Source of the DNA: Methylotenera sp.
GTDB taxonomy: Bacteria > Pseudomonadota > Gammaproteobacteria > Burkholderiales > Burkholderiaceae_C
Direction: 5' to 3'
Assembly: GCA_021738245.1 (NCBI GenBank)
Contig: JAIPCJ010000015.1
Span: forward strand, 1-44,758
Length of the DNA: 44,758 nucleotides
Below the pieces are notes generated by a model that ran no database searches, had not been told where the DNA came from, and saw only the letters and a list, made by a program, of their open reading frames with translations. Below are positions 9,192 through 18,785 of this stretch, one piece after another. How positions within the stretch are numbered: the stretch's first letter is position 1; every line of letters begins with the position of its first letter. The position numbers and the translations under genes were made by a program.

Positions 9192-9995
9192 GTGAAGTCG
9201 CACATCCCCCGCAAGCGCTTCGGTCAGCACTTCCTGACCGACAAGGCGCTGATCGAGTCCATCGTCGACCTCATCGACCCGCAGGACGGCGAAACCCTGG
9301 TGGAGATCGGGCCCGGCCTGGGCGCCATGACGCTGCCGCTGCTGGCACGCATCCCCAAGAGCTCGGTGCCGCTGACCGTCATCGAGCTGGACCGTGACCT
9401 GGCCGCGCGGCTGCGCAAGCGCGATGACGTCGAGGTCATCGAGAGCGACGTGCTCAAGGTGGACTTCCATGCGCTGGCAGTCGCCAAGGCCGCCAAGCTG
9501 CGGGTGGTGGGCAACCTGCCCTACAACATCTCCACGCCCATCCTGTTTCACCTGCTGGAGGTGGTGGACGACGTGGTCGACCAGCACTTCATGCTGCAGA
9601 AGGAAGTGGTCGACCGCATGGCCGCAGGCCCGGGCAGCAAGGACTACGGGCGCCTGAGCGTGATGCTGCAGTGGCGTTACGACATCGAGTCGGTGCTGGA
9701 CGTCCCGCCGGAAGCCTTCGATCCACCGCCGCGGGTGGACTCGGCCATCGTGCGCATGCTGCCCCTGCCCCAACCGCCGGTCGTGGATCGCGTGCTGCTC
9801 GGCGAGCTGGTGGCCAGCGCCTTCTCCCAGCGCCGCAAGCTGCTTCGCCACAGCCTCGGCCACTGGCTGGCTGAGCGCGGCTTCTCGGGTCACTTCGACC
9901 TGCAGCGCCGCGCGGAGGAAGTGCCCGTCCACGAGTTCGTGGACCTGGCTCTTCAAGTCCAAGCCCAGGCTGCAGAAACAACAAAGCCCGCCTGA
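9192..9995 (+). CDS. rsmA: 16S rRNA (adenine1518/1519-N6)-dimethyltransferase RsmA (KsgA)
   Basis: A 267-residue SAM-dependent enzyme that dimethylates two adjacent adenines in the 3'-terminal hairpin of 16S rRNA late in 30S assembly. The family start [14 protein letters not shown] follows a GTG at 9192, chosen because the conserved N-terminus begins right there. Other motifs are the SAM loop [10 protein letters not shown], the acidic VIELD, and [14 protein letters not shown], the catalytic NLPY motif. A C-terminal helical domain follows. It lies 19 nt after surA and ends inside a strong terminator, so it is probably the last gene of the lptD operon. Confidence 0.96.
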   Translation: MKSHIPRKRFGQHFLTDKALIESIVDLIDPQDGETLVEIGPGLGAMTLPLLARIPKSSVPLTVIELDRDLAARLRKRDDVEVIESDVLKVDFHALAVAKAAKLRVVGNLPYNISTPILFHLLEVVDDVVDQHFMLQKEVVDRMAAGPGSKDYGRLSVMLQWRYDIESVLDVPPEAFDPPPRVDSAIVRMLPLPQPPVVDRVLLGELVASAFSQRRKLLRHSLGHWLAERGFSGHFDLQRRAEEVPVHEFVDLALQVQAQAAETTKPA

Positions 9996-10010
9996 AGCGG
10001 GCTTTGTTTC
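9981..10010 (+). terminator. Rho-independent terminator of lptD-surA-rsmA
   Basis: A perfect 11-bp stem (9981-9991 with 9997-10007) and a 5-nt loop that contains the rsmA stop codon. T-rich sequence borders the right arm. The stop codon therefore lies inside the hairpin. Confidence 0.85.
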
Positions 10011-10021
10011 CTCCAGCAGCT

Positions 10022-10085
10022 ACAGCGGATCCGGCTTCGCCGGGCCACTGACTGCGCCCCCCGGGGAGGGGGCGTCAGCCGGTAC
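10022..10085 (-). repeat. Dispersed intergenic repeat, copy 1
   Basis: On the minus strand this stretch reads GTACCGGCTGAC, then a GCCCCCTC-type hairpin, then GTGGCCCGGCGAAGCCGG and ATCC. It aligns over about 65 nt with the copy at 31038-31104, which is in the opposite orientation. The central GC hairpin and the flanking CCGG-rich arms are conserved. Copies at gene ends like this are typical of multicopy intergenic elements in Burkholderiales chromosomes. No coding function is apparent. Confidence 0.65.
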
Positions 10086-10228
10086 GGGGGATCTCGTCAA
10101 GCAGCATTGAGCCACATGGACGTGTCGAAGGCACTGCACATCATCGGCATGTTCATGCCGAAGTTGGGGTTGCCAATCGTCTTCGCGCTTTTCGGCGCAG
10201 GCTTTTCAACCACCGGGGCCACCTCAGC

Positions 10229-10265
10229 AGCCCGCTCCCATGGCCCGTTTTCTTGGGAGCGGGCT
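10229..10265 (-). terminator. Perfect 12-bp inverted repeat at the end of the barstar gene
   Basis: AGCCCGCTCCCA (10229-10240) pairs perfectly with TGGGAGCGGGCT (10254-10265) around a 13-nt loop. The hairpin overlaps the barstar stop codon. It lacks a T tract on either strand, so it may act as an mRNA 3' stabiliser or a Rho-assisted stop rather than a classical terminator. Confidence 0.5.
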
Positions 10266-10659
10266 ACTGAAAAGAATAGAAACACCGGAAGGGCACCTTC
10301 CGGTCGGCCCAGTAGTCGGCCGTGTCGCGGAAGACGTCGAGCAACTGCTCACGCGCTTCGCGGTCGAAGCGCACGTTGTCGGGCAACTGCTCCAGCACCA
10401 CCACGAAGCCCGGCTGGCTGCCGGCCTTGTGGACGAGGTCGGTCATGCAGTCATGCAGGGCGTCCAGGTTCTTGCCGAAGTGAGCGGGGAAGAGGAAGGC
10501 CTGCGCGATGCCGTCGAGCACGTCCTGCTTGGACTGCGCCTCCGACAGGTTGGCGTACAGGAAATGCTGGCCCGCTTCTTGAGCGGCCTGCATCAAGTCC
10601 TCGACCCGGTAGGCCCGTATGGCCTGCACGATATTGGGACGGACGGTCTGCAAAAGCAT
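10264..10659 (-). CDS. Barstar-family ribonuclease inhibitor
   Basis: A 131-residue intracellular inhibitor of barnase-type ribonucleases. The barstar signature is clear: a central FGKNLDALHDCMTDL, where acidic residues on this helix fill the ribonuclease active site in the family, followed by a hydrophobic strand (FVVVLEQL) and a C-terminal helix-strand pair. No signal peptide is present, as expected for cytoplasmic protection. It lies 47 nt downstream of the secreted ribonuclease gene on the same strand, so it is the cognate immunity protein. It has a much stronger ribosome-binding site than the ribonuclease gene, which would favour excess inhibitor. Confidence 0.92.
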   Translation of the reverse strand: MLLQTVRPNIVQAIRAYRVEDLMQAAQEAGQHFLYANLSEAQSKQDVLDGIAQAFLFPAHFGKNLDALHDCMTDLVHKAGSQPGFVVVLEQLPDNVRFDREAREQLLDVFRDTADYWADRKVPFRCFYSFQ

Positions 10660-10668
10660 GGTCGCGTT

Positions 10669-10674
10669 CCTCCT
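10669..10674 (-). promoter_or_regulatory. Strong Shine-Dalgarno of the barstar gene
   Basis: A full AGGAGG sits 9 nt upstream of the ATG at 10659. Most genes in the window have weaker sites, so the inhibitor is probably translated strongly. Confidence 0.8.
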
Positions 10675-10706
10675 TTCAAGTCACAAAACTGCCGAACCTT
10701 CGACCT

Positions 10707-11129
10707 TCACCGGCCCGCTTCGGCGCGGATGCGCTTGAAGCTGGCATAGTGATCGTCGGTGTAATAACAAACCTCGGGCGCCGTGGGCGGGGTGCCGCCA
10801 CACACGAGACGACGAGCGCCTCGGTTGCGAGCGCCAGGGGTTTTCACCGTGTATTCGCGATAGAAGCCGCGAGCCTTGCGGGGCAGCAGGCGCTCGCGAT
10901 TGCCGAACACCACGCCATCCTTGCTGTAGGGAAACGGGCCGCCGGCGAGGACGAGCCGGTGGGTTTCCTGCGCTTGGACAGGCAGCTCGCTCAGCGAAAT
11001 CTCGGCCAGAGCGGGCGTTGCGGTGGGGGGAGCTTCCTTGGCTTGCACGCCCCCGGCCAAGCCGGAAAGCAGCAGGGCGGTGGTGACCGCCGAGGCGCCG
11101 GAGCGCGCCAGCCACGAAAGCAAAGACAC
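10707..11129 (-). CDS. Secreted guanyl-specific ribonuclease (barnase / RNase Sa family)
   Basis: A 140-residue protein from a GTG at 11129; a TTG at 11156 would add nine residues. A signal peptide with core AVTTALLLSGLAGGVQA ends near residue 30. The ribonuclease domain covers about 55-138, with FPYSKDGVVFGNRE, then REYTV (E92, catalytic base by comparison with RNase Sa E54), the arginines R103 and R107 in TPGARNRGARR, and H127 in DDHYASF (the RNase Sa H85 equivalent). All four catalytic positions are present, so it should cleave RNA after G. Cys110 and Cys121 may form a disulfide. The barstar gene follows. A role in nutrition, competition or programmed toxicity is inference. Confidence 0.92.
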   Translation of the reverse strand: MSLLSWLARSGASAVTTALLLSGLAGGVQAKEAPPTATPALAEISLSELPVQAQETHRLVLAGGPFPYSKDGVVFGNRERLLPRKARGFYREYTVKTPGARNRGARRLVCGGTPPTAPEVCYYTDDHYASFKRIRAEAGR

Positions 11130-11283
11130 GGGTTTACCCTGAACGGAAAACCACAATGGTACCGAAGCGACCCCAAAAGCTCAAGCCGCAAGCTTGCGGC
11201 CGAGTCTGGTTTGGGGCCTTGTGAGCCCGCGCTCACATACGCGTAAGTGCTTGATTTTTCAAGCCTTGTGACGTTCCGGTGAC

Positions 11284-11306
11284 GAAGTTTTCAGCATGAA
11301 AACTTC
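11284..11306. repeat. Perfect 10-bp palindrome between the ribonuclease and maeB genes
   Basis: GAAGTTTTCA (11284-11293) and TGAAAACTTC (11297-11306) pair perfectly around three bases. It is AT-rich, unlike its surroundings, and lies in the 248-bp spacer upstream of the ribonuclease gene and downstream of maeB. It could be an operator or a hairpin; there is no clear T tract. Confidence 0.5.
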
Positions 11307-11377
11307 TGTCAATTGGGGGAGTCAGGGCGGGCGGAGCTTGTTCTTCCGCCGTTCCTCGTGACCGACTGAATGAGGGT

Positions 11378-13675
<2,298 letters not shown>

Positions 13676-13766
13676 GGCGTGAGGATCACAAAGGCCGACG
13701 GGGTGGGAATCATGCCACTGCCCCCGGACCCGGGTGCTGTGGACATCCACAAGGTCTAATGGCGGC

Positions 13767-14705
13767 ATGGGCGAGTTCGATCTGATCCGGCGCTTTTTTC
13801 AGCGCCCTGCAGCGGCCGGTGTGGAGGTGGGCGTGGGCGACGACTGCGCCGTGCTCGTGCCCACGCCGGGTGCGCGTTGGCTGGTGTCCAGCGATATGCT
13901 GGTCGAAGGCCGGCATTTCCTGTCCACCGTCGACCCGGCCCGCCTGGGCCACAAGGCGCTGGCGGTCAACCTGAGCGATCTGGCCGCCTGCGGCGCCACG
14001 CCGCGCGGCTTCACGCTGGCGCTGGCCCTGCCGCGGGCCGACGAAGCCTGGCTGACCGGCTTTGCGCAAGGCTTGTGGGCGCTGGCCGATGCCAGCGGCA
14101 TCCCGCTGGTCGGCGGTGACACCACGCAAGGCCCGCTGAACCTGTGCATCACGGTCTTCGGCGAGGCCCCGCCCGGCCAGGCGCTGCTGCGCAGCGGCGC
14201 GAAGGTGGGCGACGAGATCTGGGTGTCGGGCCGGCTCGGGGATGCGCGGCTCGCGCTGGAGGTGTTCCGTGGCCGCGTGGCGCTGGCTGGTGAGGCCTTC
14301 GAGCAGGTGCGGGCGGCGATGGAACGGCCCATGCCGCGGCTGGCCTTGGGCCAGGCCTTGCGCGGTGTCGCCACCGCGGCCCTCGACATCTCCGACGGCC
14401 TGCTCGGCGACTTGGGCCATGTGTTGACCGCGTCGCGCGTGGGCGCCACGCTTGAACTCGCCGCCCTGCCGCGCAGCGAGGTGCTGGCTGCACAGCCGCC
14501 GGCCCTGCAGCAGGAATGCCTGCTGGCCGGCGGCGATGACTACGAACTCGTCTTCACCGCGCCGCCGGGTGCCCGCCTGCCCGATGTCGGCGTGCCCCTG
14601 ACCCGCATTGGCCGCATCGAGGCCGAGCCGGGGCTGCGCGTGGTGGATGCTCGCGGCGAGCCTGTGGCCCACGGCCTGCGTTCCTTCGATCATTTCCAGT
14701 CATGA
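13767..14705 (+). CDS. thiL: Thiamine-monophosphate kinase ThiL
   Basis: A 312-residue enzyme that phosphorylates thiamine monophosphate to the active cofactor thiamine diphosphate. The family start GEFDLIRRFF follows the ATG at 13767. Mg/ATP motifs are GDDCAVL, SSDMLVEGRHF, the NLSDLAA helix, GGDTT, DISDGLLGDL and the C-terminal GGDDYEL. Its stop overlaps the start of pgpA by ATGA, and pncC follows at once; this trio is common in betaproteobacteria. No TPP riboswitch was seen upstream. Confidence 0.95.
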   Translation: MGEFDLIRRFFQRPAAAGVEVGVGDDCAVLVPTPGARWLVSSDMLVEGRHFLSTVDPARLGHKALAVNLSDLAACGATPRGFTLALALPRADEAWLTGFAQGLWALADASGIPLVGGDTTQGPLNLCITVFGEAPPGQALLRSGAKVGDEIWVSGRLGDARLALEVFRGRVALAGEAFEQVRAAMERPMPRLALGQALRGVATAALDISDGLLGDLGHVLTASRVGATLELAALPRSEVLAAQPPALQQECLLAGGDDYELVFTAPPGARLPDVGVPLTRIGRIEAEPGLRVVDARGEPVAHGLRSFDHFQS

Positions 14706-15232
14706 CCGTCTCCGCGCCCATTCGCCCCACCGCCGCATTCATGTGGGGCCATCCCGCGCGCTGGATCGCGCTGGGTTTCGGCAGTGGCCTGAGTCCCAAG
14801 GCGCCTGGCACGGTCGGCACGCTGTGGGCGTGGCTGGTGTTCGCTGTGCTGTCGCCCTGGATGAACGACATGGCCTGGGCGGGGCTCATCGGTGGCGGCA
14901 CGCTGGTGGGCTGGTGGGCCTGCACCGTCACCGCGCGCCAGCTCCACACGCCCGACCCCAGCGCCGTGGTGTGGGACGAGGTGGTGGCCTTCTGGCTCAT
15001 CCTGTGGCTCATCGGTCCAGCCTCGTGGCTGGCGCAGGCGGTGGCTTTCGGCTTGTTCCGGGTGTTCGATGCAGTCAAGGTCGGGCCGGTGGGCTGGGCC
15101 GACCGGCTGTTCAAGATCGAGCGCGGCCAGCCCATCGGTTGGGCTCAGGGCTTCGGCATTCTTTTTGACGATTTCGTCGCGGCCGGTTGCACGCTGCTCG
15201 TGTTCGCTGCCGGGCGCCATTTCCTCGGGTGA
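14702..15232 (+). CDS. pgpA: Phosphatidylglycerophosphatase A
   Basis: A 176-residue inner-membrane lipid phosphatase that converts phosphatidylglycerol phosphate to phosphatidylglycerol. Four hydrophobic segments are visible. Conserved family motifs are GLSPKAPGTVGTL near the N-terminus, VVWDEVVAFW in the middle and FGILFDDFVAAG at the end, carrying the acidic metal residues. It is translationally coupled to thiL (ATGA) and followed by pncC after 3 nt. Confidence 0.94.
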   Translation: MTVSAPIRPTAAFMWGHPARWIALGFGSGLSPKAPGTVGTLWAWLVFAVLSPWMNDMAWAGLIGGGTLVGWWACTVTARQLHTPDPSAVVWDEVVAFWLILWLIGPASWLAQAVAFGLFRVFDAVKVGPVGWADRLFKIERGQPIGWAQGFGILFDDFVAAGCTLLVFAAGRHFLG

Positions 15233-15235
15233 TGC

Positions 15236-15727
15236 ATGTTCGCGACCGACGCTGATCTTCTGCACCGCATCGCCGCCGCGCTACTGCGCCGCCGCGAATG
15301 CTTTGGCACCGCCGAGAGTTGCACCGGCGGCCTGATCGCGGCCGCCTGCACCGACCTGTCGGGCTCCAGCCAGTGGTTCGAGCGCGGCGTGGTGACCTAC
15401 AGCAACGAGGCCAAGACCGAGCTGCTCGGGGTGCCCGCCGCGTTGATCGCCCGCCATGGCGCCGTCAGTGCCGAGGTGGCGGAACGCATGGCGGCCGGCC
15501 TGCTCGACCGGGCACCGCTGCACTGGGCGCTGGCTGTCACTGGCATCGCCGGCCCGACAGGTGGCACTGCCGAGAAGCCCGTGGGCACCGTCTGGCTGGC
15601 CCTGGCGCACCGGGGGCAGCCGGTGCAGGTCTGGCGTGAAGGGTTCAGCGGGGATCGGCAGGCGGTGCGCATCCAGACGCTGCGGTCTGGCCTCACGGCG
15701 CTGGACCATGCACTCCAGCAGCCCTGA
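15236..15727 (+). CDS. pncC: Nicotinamide-nucleotide amidase PncC (CinA C-terminal domain)
   Basis: A 163-residue stand-alone CinA-C domain that deamidates nicotinamide mononucleotide to nicotinate mononucleotide for NAD recycling. Visible motifs are GTAESCTGGLIAAACTDLSG with the catalytic serine, GVVTYSNEAKTELLGV, AVTGIAGPTGG and GTVWLAL. It lacks the N-terminal MoeA-like domain of full CinA. It is the third gene of thiL-pgpA-pncC. A nicotinamide phosphoribosyltransferase that makes NMN is encoded 10 kb away, so the two could form one salvage route. Confidence 0.93.
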   Translation: MFATDADLLHRIAAALLRRRECFGTAESCTGGLIAAACTDLSGSSQWFERGVVTYSNEAKTELLGVPAALIARHGAVSAEVAERMAAGLLDRAPLHWALAVTGIAGPTGGTAEKPVGTVWLALAHRGQPVQVWREGFSGDRQAVRIQTLRSGLTALDHALQQP

Positions 15728-15730
15728 GCC

Positions 15731-18124
15731 TCAGCCCAGCTTCGCCAACTGGCTGTCTGCCGAGATGCTGGAGGGTTCGGGTGCCTGCCAGTCACGCATC
15801 CAGTCGATGAATTGCTCCTGCGGCATCGGCTTGCTGATGTAGTAGCCCTGGCCTTCGTCGCAGCCCAGGCGCGCCAGCATGGCCCAGGCCTTGACGGTTT
15901 CCAGGCCTTCGGCCACCACGGTCAGCCCGAGGTTGTGCGCGAGTTCGATGGTCGAGCGCACGATGCGCGCGTCGTCCAGGTCGCGCTCCATCGCCATCAC
16001 GAAGCTCTTGTCGATCTTGAGCTCATCCACCGGCAGCCGCTTCAGGTAGGCGAGCGACGAGTATCCGGTGCCGAAGTCGTCGATGGACAGCTTGAAGCCC
16101 ATCGCATGCAGATGCTCCAGCGTGGACATCGCCCGCTCGGGATCGTCCATGATGGCGCTCTCGGTGATCTCCAGGCACAGGCGCTCGGTGGGCACCTTCA
16201 GCGGCGCCATCAGGGCCTCGATCTTGGCCGGCAGGTCCTGGTCCATCAGGTCGCGCGTGGAGAGGTTGACCGACAGCCGCAGCGTCAGTCCCGCGTCGGC
16301 CGCCTGGCGCGCAAACTGCGCTGCGCCGGCCAGCACCCAGGCGCTGAGCATGCGGATGAAGCCCGTCTGCTCGGCAAATGGAATGAACTGCATCGGCGGC
16401 ACCAGGCCGCGGGTGGGATGCTGCCAGCGCACGAGGGCCTCCGCGCCCACCACGCGCCGCTGCACCAGATCGACCTTGGGCTGCAGGAACAGCCGCAGCT
16501 CGTTGTTCTCGACCGCGCGGCGCAGCTCCGACAACAGCGACAGCGACTCCTGGCTGCCCGCGTCGAGCGCCGCGTGATAGATCAGGCTGCCACACTGGCG
16601 GCTCTTGGCCGCGTACATGGCCAGTTCCGCCCGGCCCAGCAGCAGGCCGACCTCGTCACCATGCTCGGGGAAGAGCGCAATGCCGATGCCGGCGCCGAGG
16701 TCGACCGTCTCGTCGTCGATCTGCAGCGGACGCTCGAAATCCTTCAGGATGGCCACGGCCGCCTCGCTGGCGGTGCGGGCATCGGCATGCGCCAGCAGGA
16801 TGGCGAACTCGTCGCCCGACAGCCGCGCCAGCACGGCGTCGTCCGCGGCGCACAGGGCCTGCAGCCGCTCGGCCACGCTTTGCAGCAGTCGGTCGCCGAC
16901 CTCGTGGCCGAGCACGTCGTTGACATGCTTGAAGCGGTCCAGGTCCAGCATCAGCACCGCGCCCGGCAGGGGGCTGTGCTCCAGCACATGCTGCACGAAC
17001 TCGGCGAAGCGGGCGCGGTTGGGCAGCTGGGTGAGCTGGTCGACATAGGCCAGGTTATTGACGAGCGCATCGCGGCGGCGGATGCCTTCGCGCATGGCTT
17101 CCAGTGCCACCGCCAGCTCGCGCACTTCGTGCAGGCGCGAGGTGCTCGGCACCGGGGTGTCGTAGTCGCCCGCCTCCAGCCGCCCGGCCGCGCCCGAGAG
17201 CGCTGTGATGGGGTTGCTGATGCCACGGGCCAGCAGCACGCTGACGCCAGCGAACACCGCCACGCCGATCAGGGTCAGGCCCAGCATCACCAGCTGCAGT
17301 TGCTGGTAGGGCGCGAGGGCCGCATCGAGCGAGCGCAGCAGCAGCACGCCCAGTGGCTGCTCGCCCCCGATGAGGGCCACGAAGCGGGCGCGCATGCGCT
17401 CGCCGGCCAGGGTCAGGTTGCCGTCGCCGGGCACCTCGCGGCCGAGCTGGTTGCGCAAAGCCGTGGAAGCGCCGGCGTCCAGGTTGTCGACGATGTCGGC
17501 CCAGGGTTGTGACGGGCTTTGCAGCAGCAGCGCGCCCTGCAGCTCGGACAGCGCCTGCAGGTCTACGAGCACCTCGCGATCGAGCGCGAAGGCCATCAGC
17601 ACCCAGCCCACCGGGGCCGGCGTGCGCACCTGCACCGCCACCACCTGATAGACCTGCCCGCCCTGCACCGCCAGTGCCGCGCTGTCGTTGCTGCTGATGA
17701 TCTGCGCCAGGGCGCCGCCCAGGCCGGCCGAGCCCTCACGCGTGGCGGCGATCAGCTGCTGCTGATCGTCGAAGTAGGCGACGACCGAGGCGCCCACGCG
17801 CGCGCCCTGGTTGACCAGGGCGTCCTTGATGGTCTCGACGGTGTCAGCCTCGGCCAGCGACAGGCCGACCGTGCTGCGAAACCCATAGTCCTTGGCCAGC
17901 AGCTCGGCGGCGTCGCGCAGCTTGCCGGCACGCTGGTCCAGCAGGCGTCGCAGCACGCGCTCGCCGGTTTGAAGCTCGGCGCCGAGCGACTGCTCGGCAT
18001 TGCGGGTGATGCTCGCATGGATGATGCCGAAGCTGGCCAGCTGCACCACCAGCAGCAGCGCCAGGAAGAGGGCCACGATGCGCCCTTCCAGGCGCCGCAG
18101 GTTCAGCCAGGCGGGCAGGCTCAT
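15731..18124 (-). CDS. Membrane sensor with GGDEF and EAL domains (cyclic-di-GMP)
   Basis: A 797-residue inner-membrane protein. A transmembrane segment at about 16-36 precedes a periplasmic sensor region of roughly 230 residues, probably a CACHE-type domain. A second transmembrane segment (about 270-295) and a HAMP linker follow. The GGDEF domain carries SGDEF (about residue 434) in place of the canonical signature. The EAL domain looks complete: EALVRW near 560, NLSTRDLMD, EITESAIMDD, DDFGTGYSSLAYL and VAEGLET. I therefore expect phosphodiesterase activity, with the cyclase domain regulatory or weak. It lies 10 nt downstream of the cupredoxin gene and converges with pncC 3 nt away. Confidence 0.93.
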   Translation of the reverse strand: MSLPAWLNLRRLEGRIVALFLALLLVVQLASFGIIHASITRNAEQSLGAELQTGERVLRRLLDQRAGKLRDAAELLAKDYGFRSTVGLSLAEADTVETIKDALVNQGARVGASVVAYFDDQQQLIAATREGSAGLGGALAQIISSNDSAALAVQGGQVYQVVAVQVRTPAPVGWVLMAFALDREVLVDLQALSELQGALLLQSPSQPWADIVDNLDAGASTALRNQLGREVPGDGNLTLAGERMRARFVALIGGEQPLGVLLLRSLDAALAPYQQLQLVMLGLTLIGVAVFAGVSVLLARGISNPITALSGAAGRLEAGDYDTPVPSTSRLHEVRELAVALEAMREGIRRRDALVNNLAYVDQLTQLPNRARFAEFVQHVLEHSPLPGAVLMLDLDRFKHVNDVLGHEVGDRLLQSVAERLQALCAADDAVLARLSGDEFAILLAHADARTASEAAVAILKDFERPLQIDDETVDLGAGIGIALFPEHGDEVGLLLGRAELAMYAAKSRQCGSLIYHAALDAGSQESLSLLSELRRAVENNELRLFLQPKVDLVQRRVVGAEALVRWQHPTRGLVPPMQFIPFAEQTGFIRMLSAWVLAGAAQFARQAADAGLTLRLSVNLSTRDLMDQDLPAKIEALMAPLKVPTERLCLEITESAIMDDPERAMSTLEHLHAMGFKLSIDDFGTGYSSLAYLKRLPVDELKIDKSFVMAMERDLDDARIVRSTIELAHNLGLTVVAEGLETVKAWAMLARLGCDEGQGYYISKPMPQEQFIDWMRDWQAPEPSSISADSQLAKLG

Positions 18125-18134
18125 CGTGCTGCGT

Positions 18135-18740
18135 TCACTCCGCCACGGTCAGCGTCAACGCGCCGCCCGCGGCCGGCACTTCGAGCTTCAGGGCCTGCAG
18201 CGTGGGCGACTTCTGGCCGGCGTGCCAGGCCTTGACCGCGTGATCGCCCGGCGGCAGATCGAAGCTGGCCTGACCCTTGTCATCGGTGCGGGCAAAGGTG
18301 GGGGTGTCCACGACCACCACGTGGGCGCTCATGCGGTCGTGGATGTTGCAGCCCAGGGTCGCGACGCCGGGCTTGTCGAACACCACCGGCTCGGCCGGCG
18401 TGCCGGCATAGAGCTTGATGTCGATGACCTTGATCGGCGAGAACGAGTAGACGTGATGCCGCACCGTGTCGAAGTTCGGGAAGCTCACGGCCGTGCCGGT
18501 CTGCACCACCAGCAGCTGCGGCGTGAACTGGCGGTCGCGCTGGCCCATCTCGGCCTTGGCGCTGCTGGTCTTGCCGGTGCGGCCTTTCACCTCGATGGCC
18601 ACGGCGGCCCCCGCCAGCGGCTGGCCGCCCGGGCCTCGCAGCTGCACCGTCACCGGCACGGCCAGGGCTGCCGTGCCTGCGAAGGTCAGCAGCAGGGTCA
18701 GGACGGCCGGGAGGTGAGGGGTGGGGCGGTGTGTCGTCAT
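18135..18740 (-). CDS. Periplasmic cupredoxin-like protein (methylamine utilisation-like)
   Basis: A 201-residue exported protein with a signal peptide ending near ALAVP (about residue 29). An N-terminal beta-sandwich leads into a plastocyanin-like fold at about 70-145. Type-1 copper ligands are visible: H95 or H96 in VRHHVYSFS, then C131, H134 and M137 in GCNIHDRM (Cys-x2-His-x2-Met). A carboxypeptidase-regulatory-like strand region follows to the C-terminus. It is upstream of the GGDEF/EAL sensor gene with a 10-nt gap, which suggests a copper- or redox-linked partner for the sensor. Electron-transfer function is inferred from the ligands. Confidence 0.85.
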   Translation of the reverse strand: MTTHRPTPHLPAVLTLLLTFAGTAALAVPVTVQLRGPGGQPLAGAAVAIEVKGRTGKTSSAKAEMGQRDRQFTPQLLVVQTGTAVSFPNFDTVRHHVYSFSPIKVIDIKLYAGTPAEPVVFDKPGVATLGCNIHDRMSAHVVVVDTPTFARTDDKGQASFDLPPGDHAVKAWHAGQKSPTLQALKLEVPAAGGALTLTVAE

Positions 18741-18785
18741 GGCGGGCAGGCAGCTGAGCGCCCTCGACGTTAGCCCGAATCGGCC

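Noticed and set aside
10097..10285. A 62-codon minus-strand frame after the barstar gene
   Set aside because: It overlaps the barstar end, lacks a convincing ribosome-binding site and contains the loop and arms of the hairpin; a very small gene cannot be excluded but is not supported.
15812..17512. A long plus-strand frame opposite the GGDEF/EAL gene
   Set aside because: Translation is Gln/Arg/His-rich without recognisable domains; the opposite strand has complete catalytic motifs.
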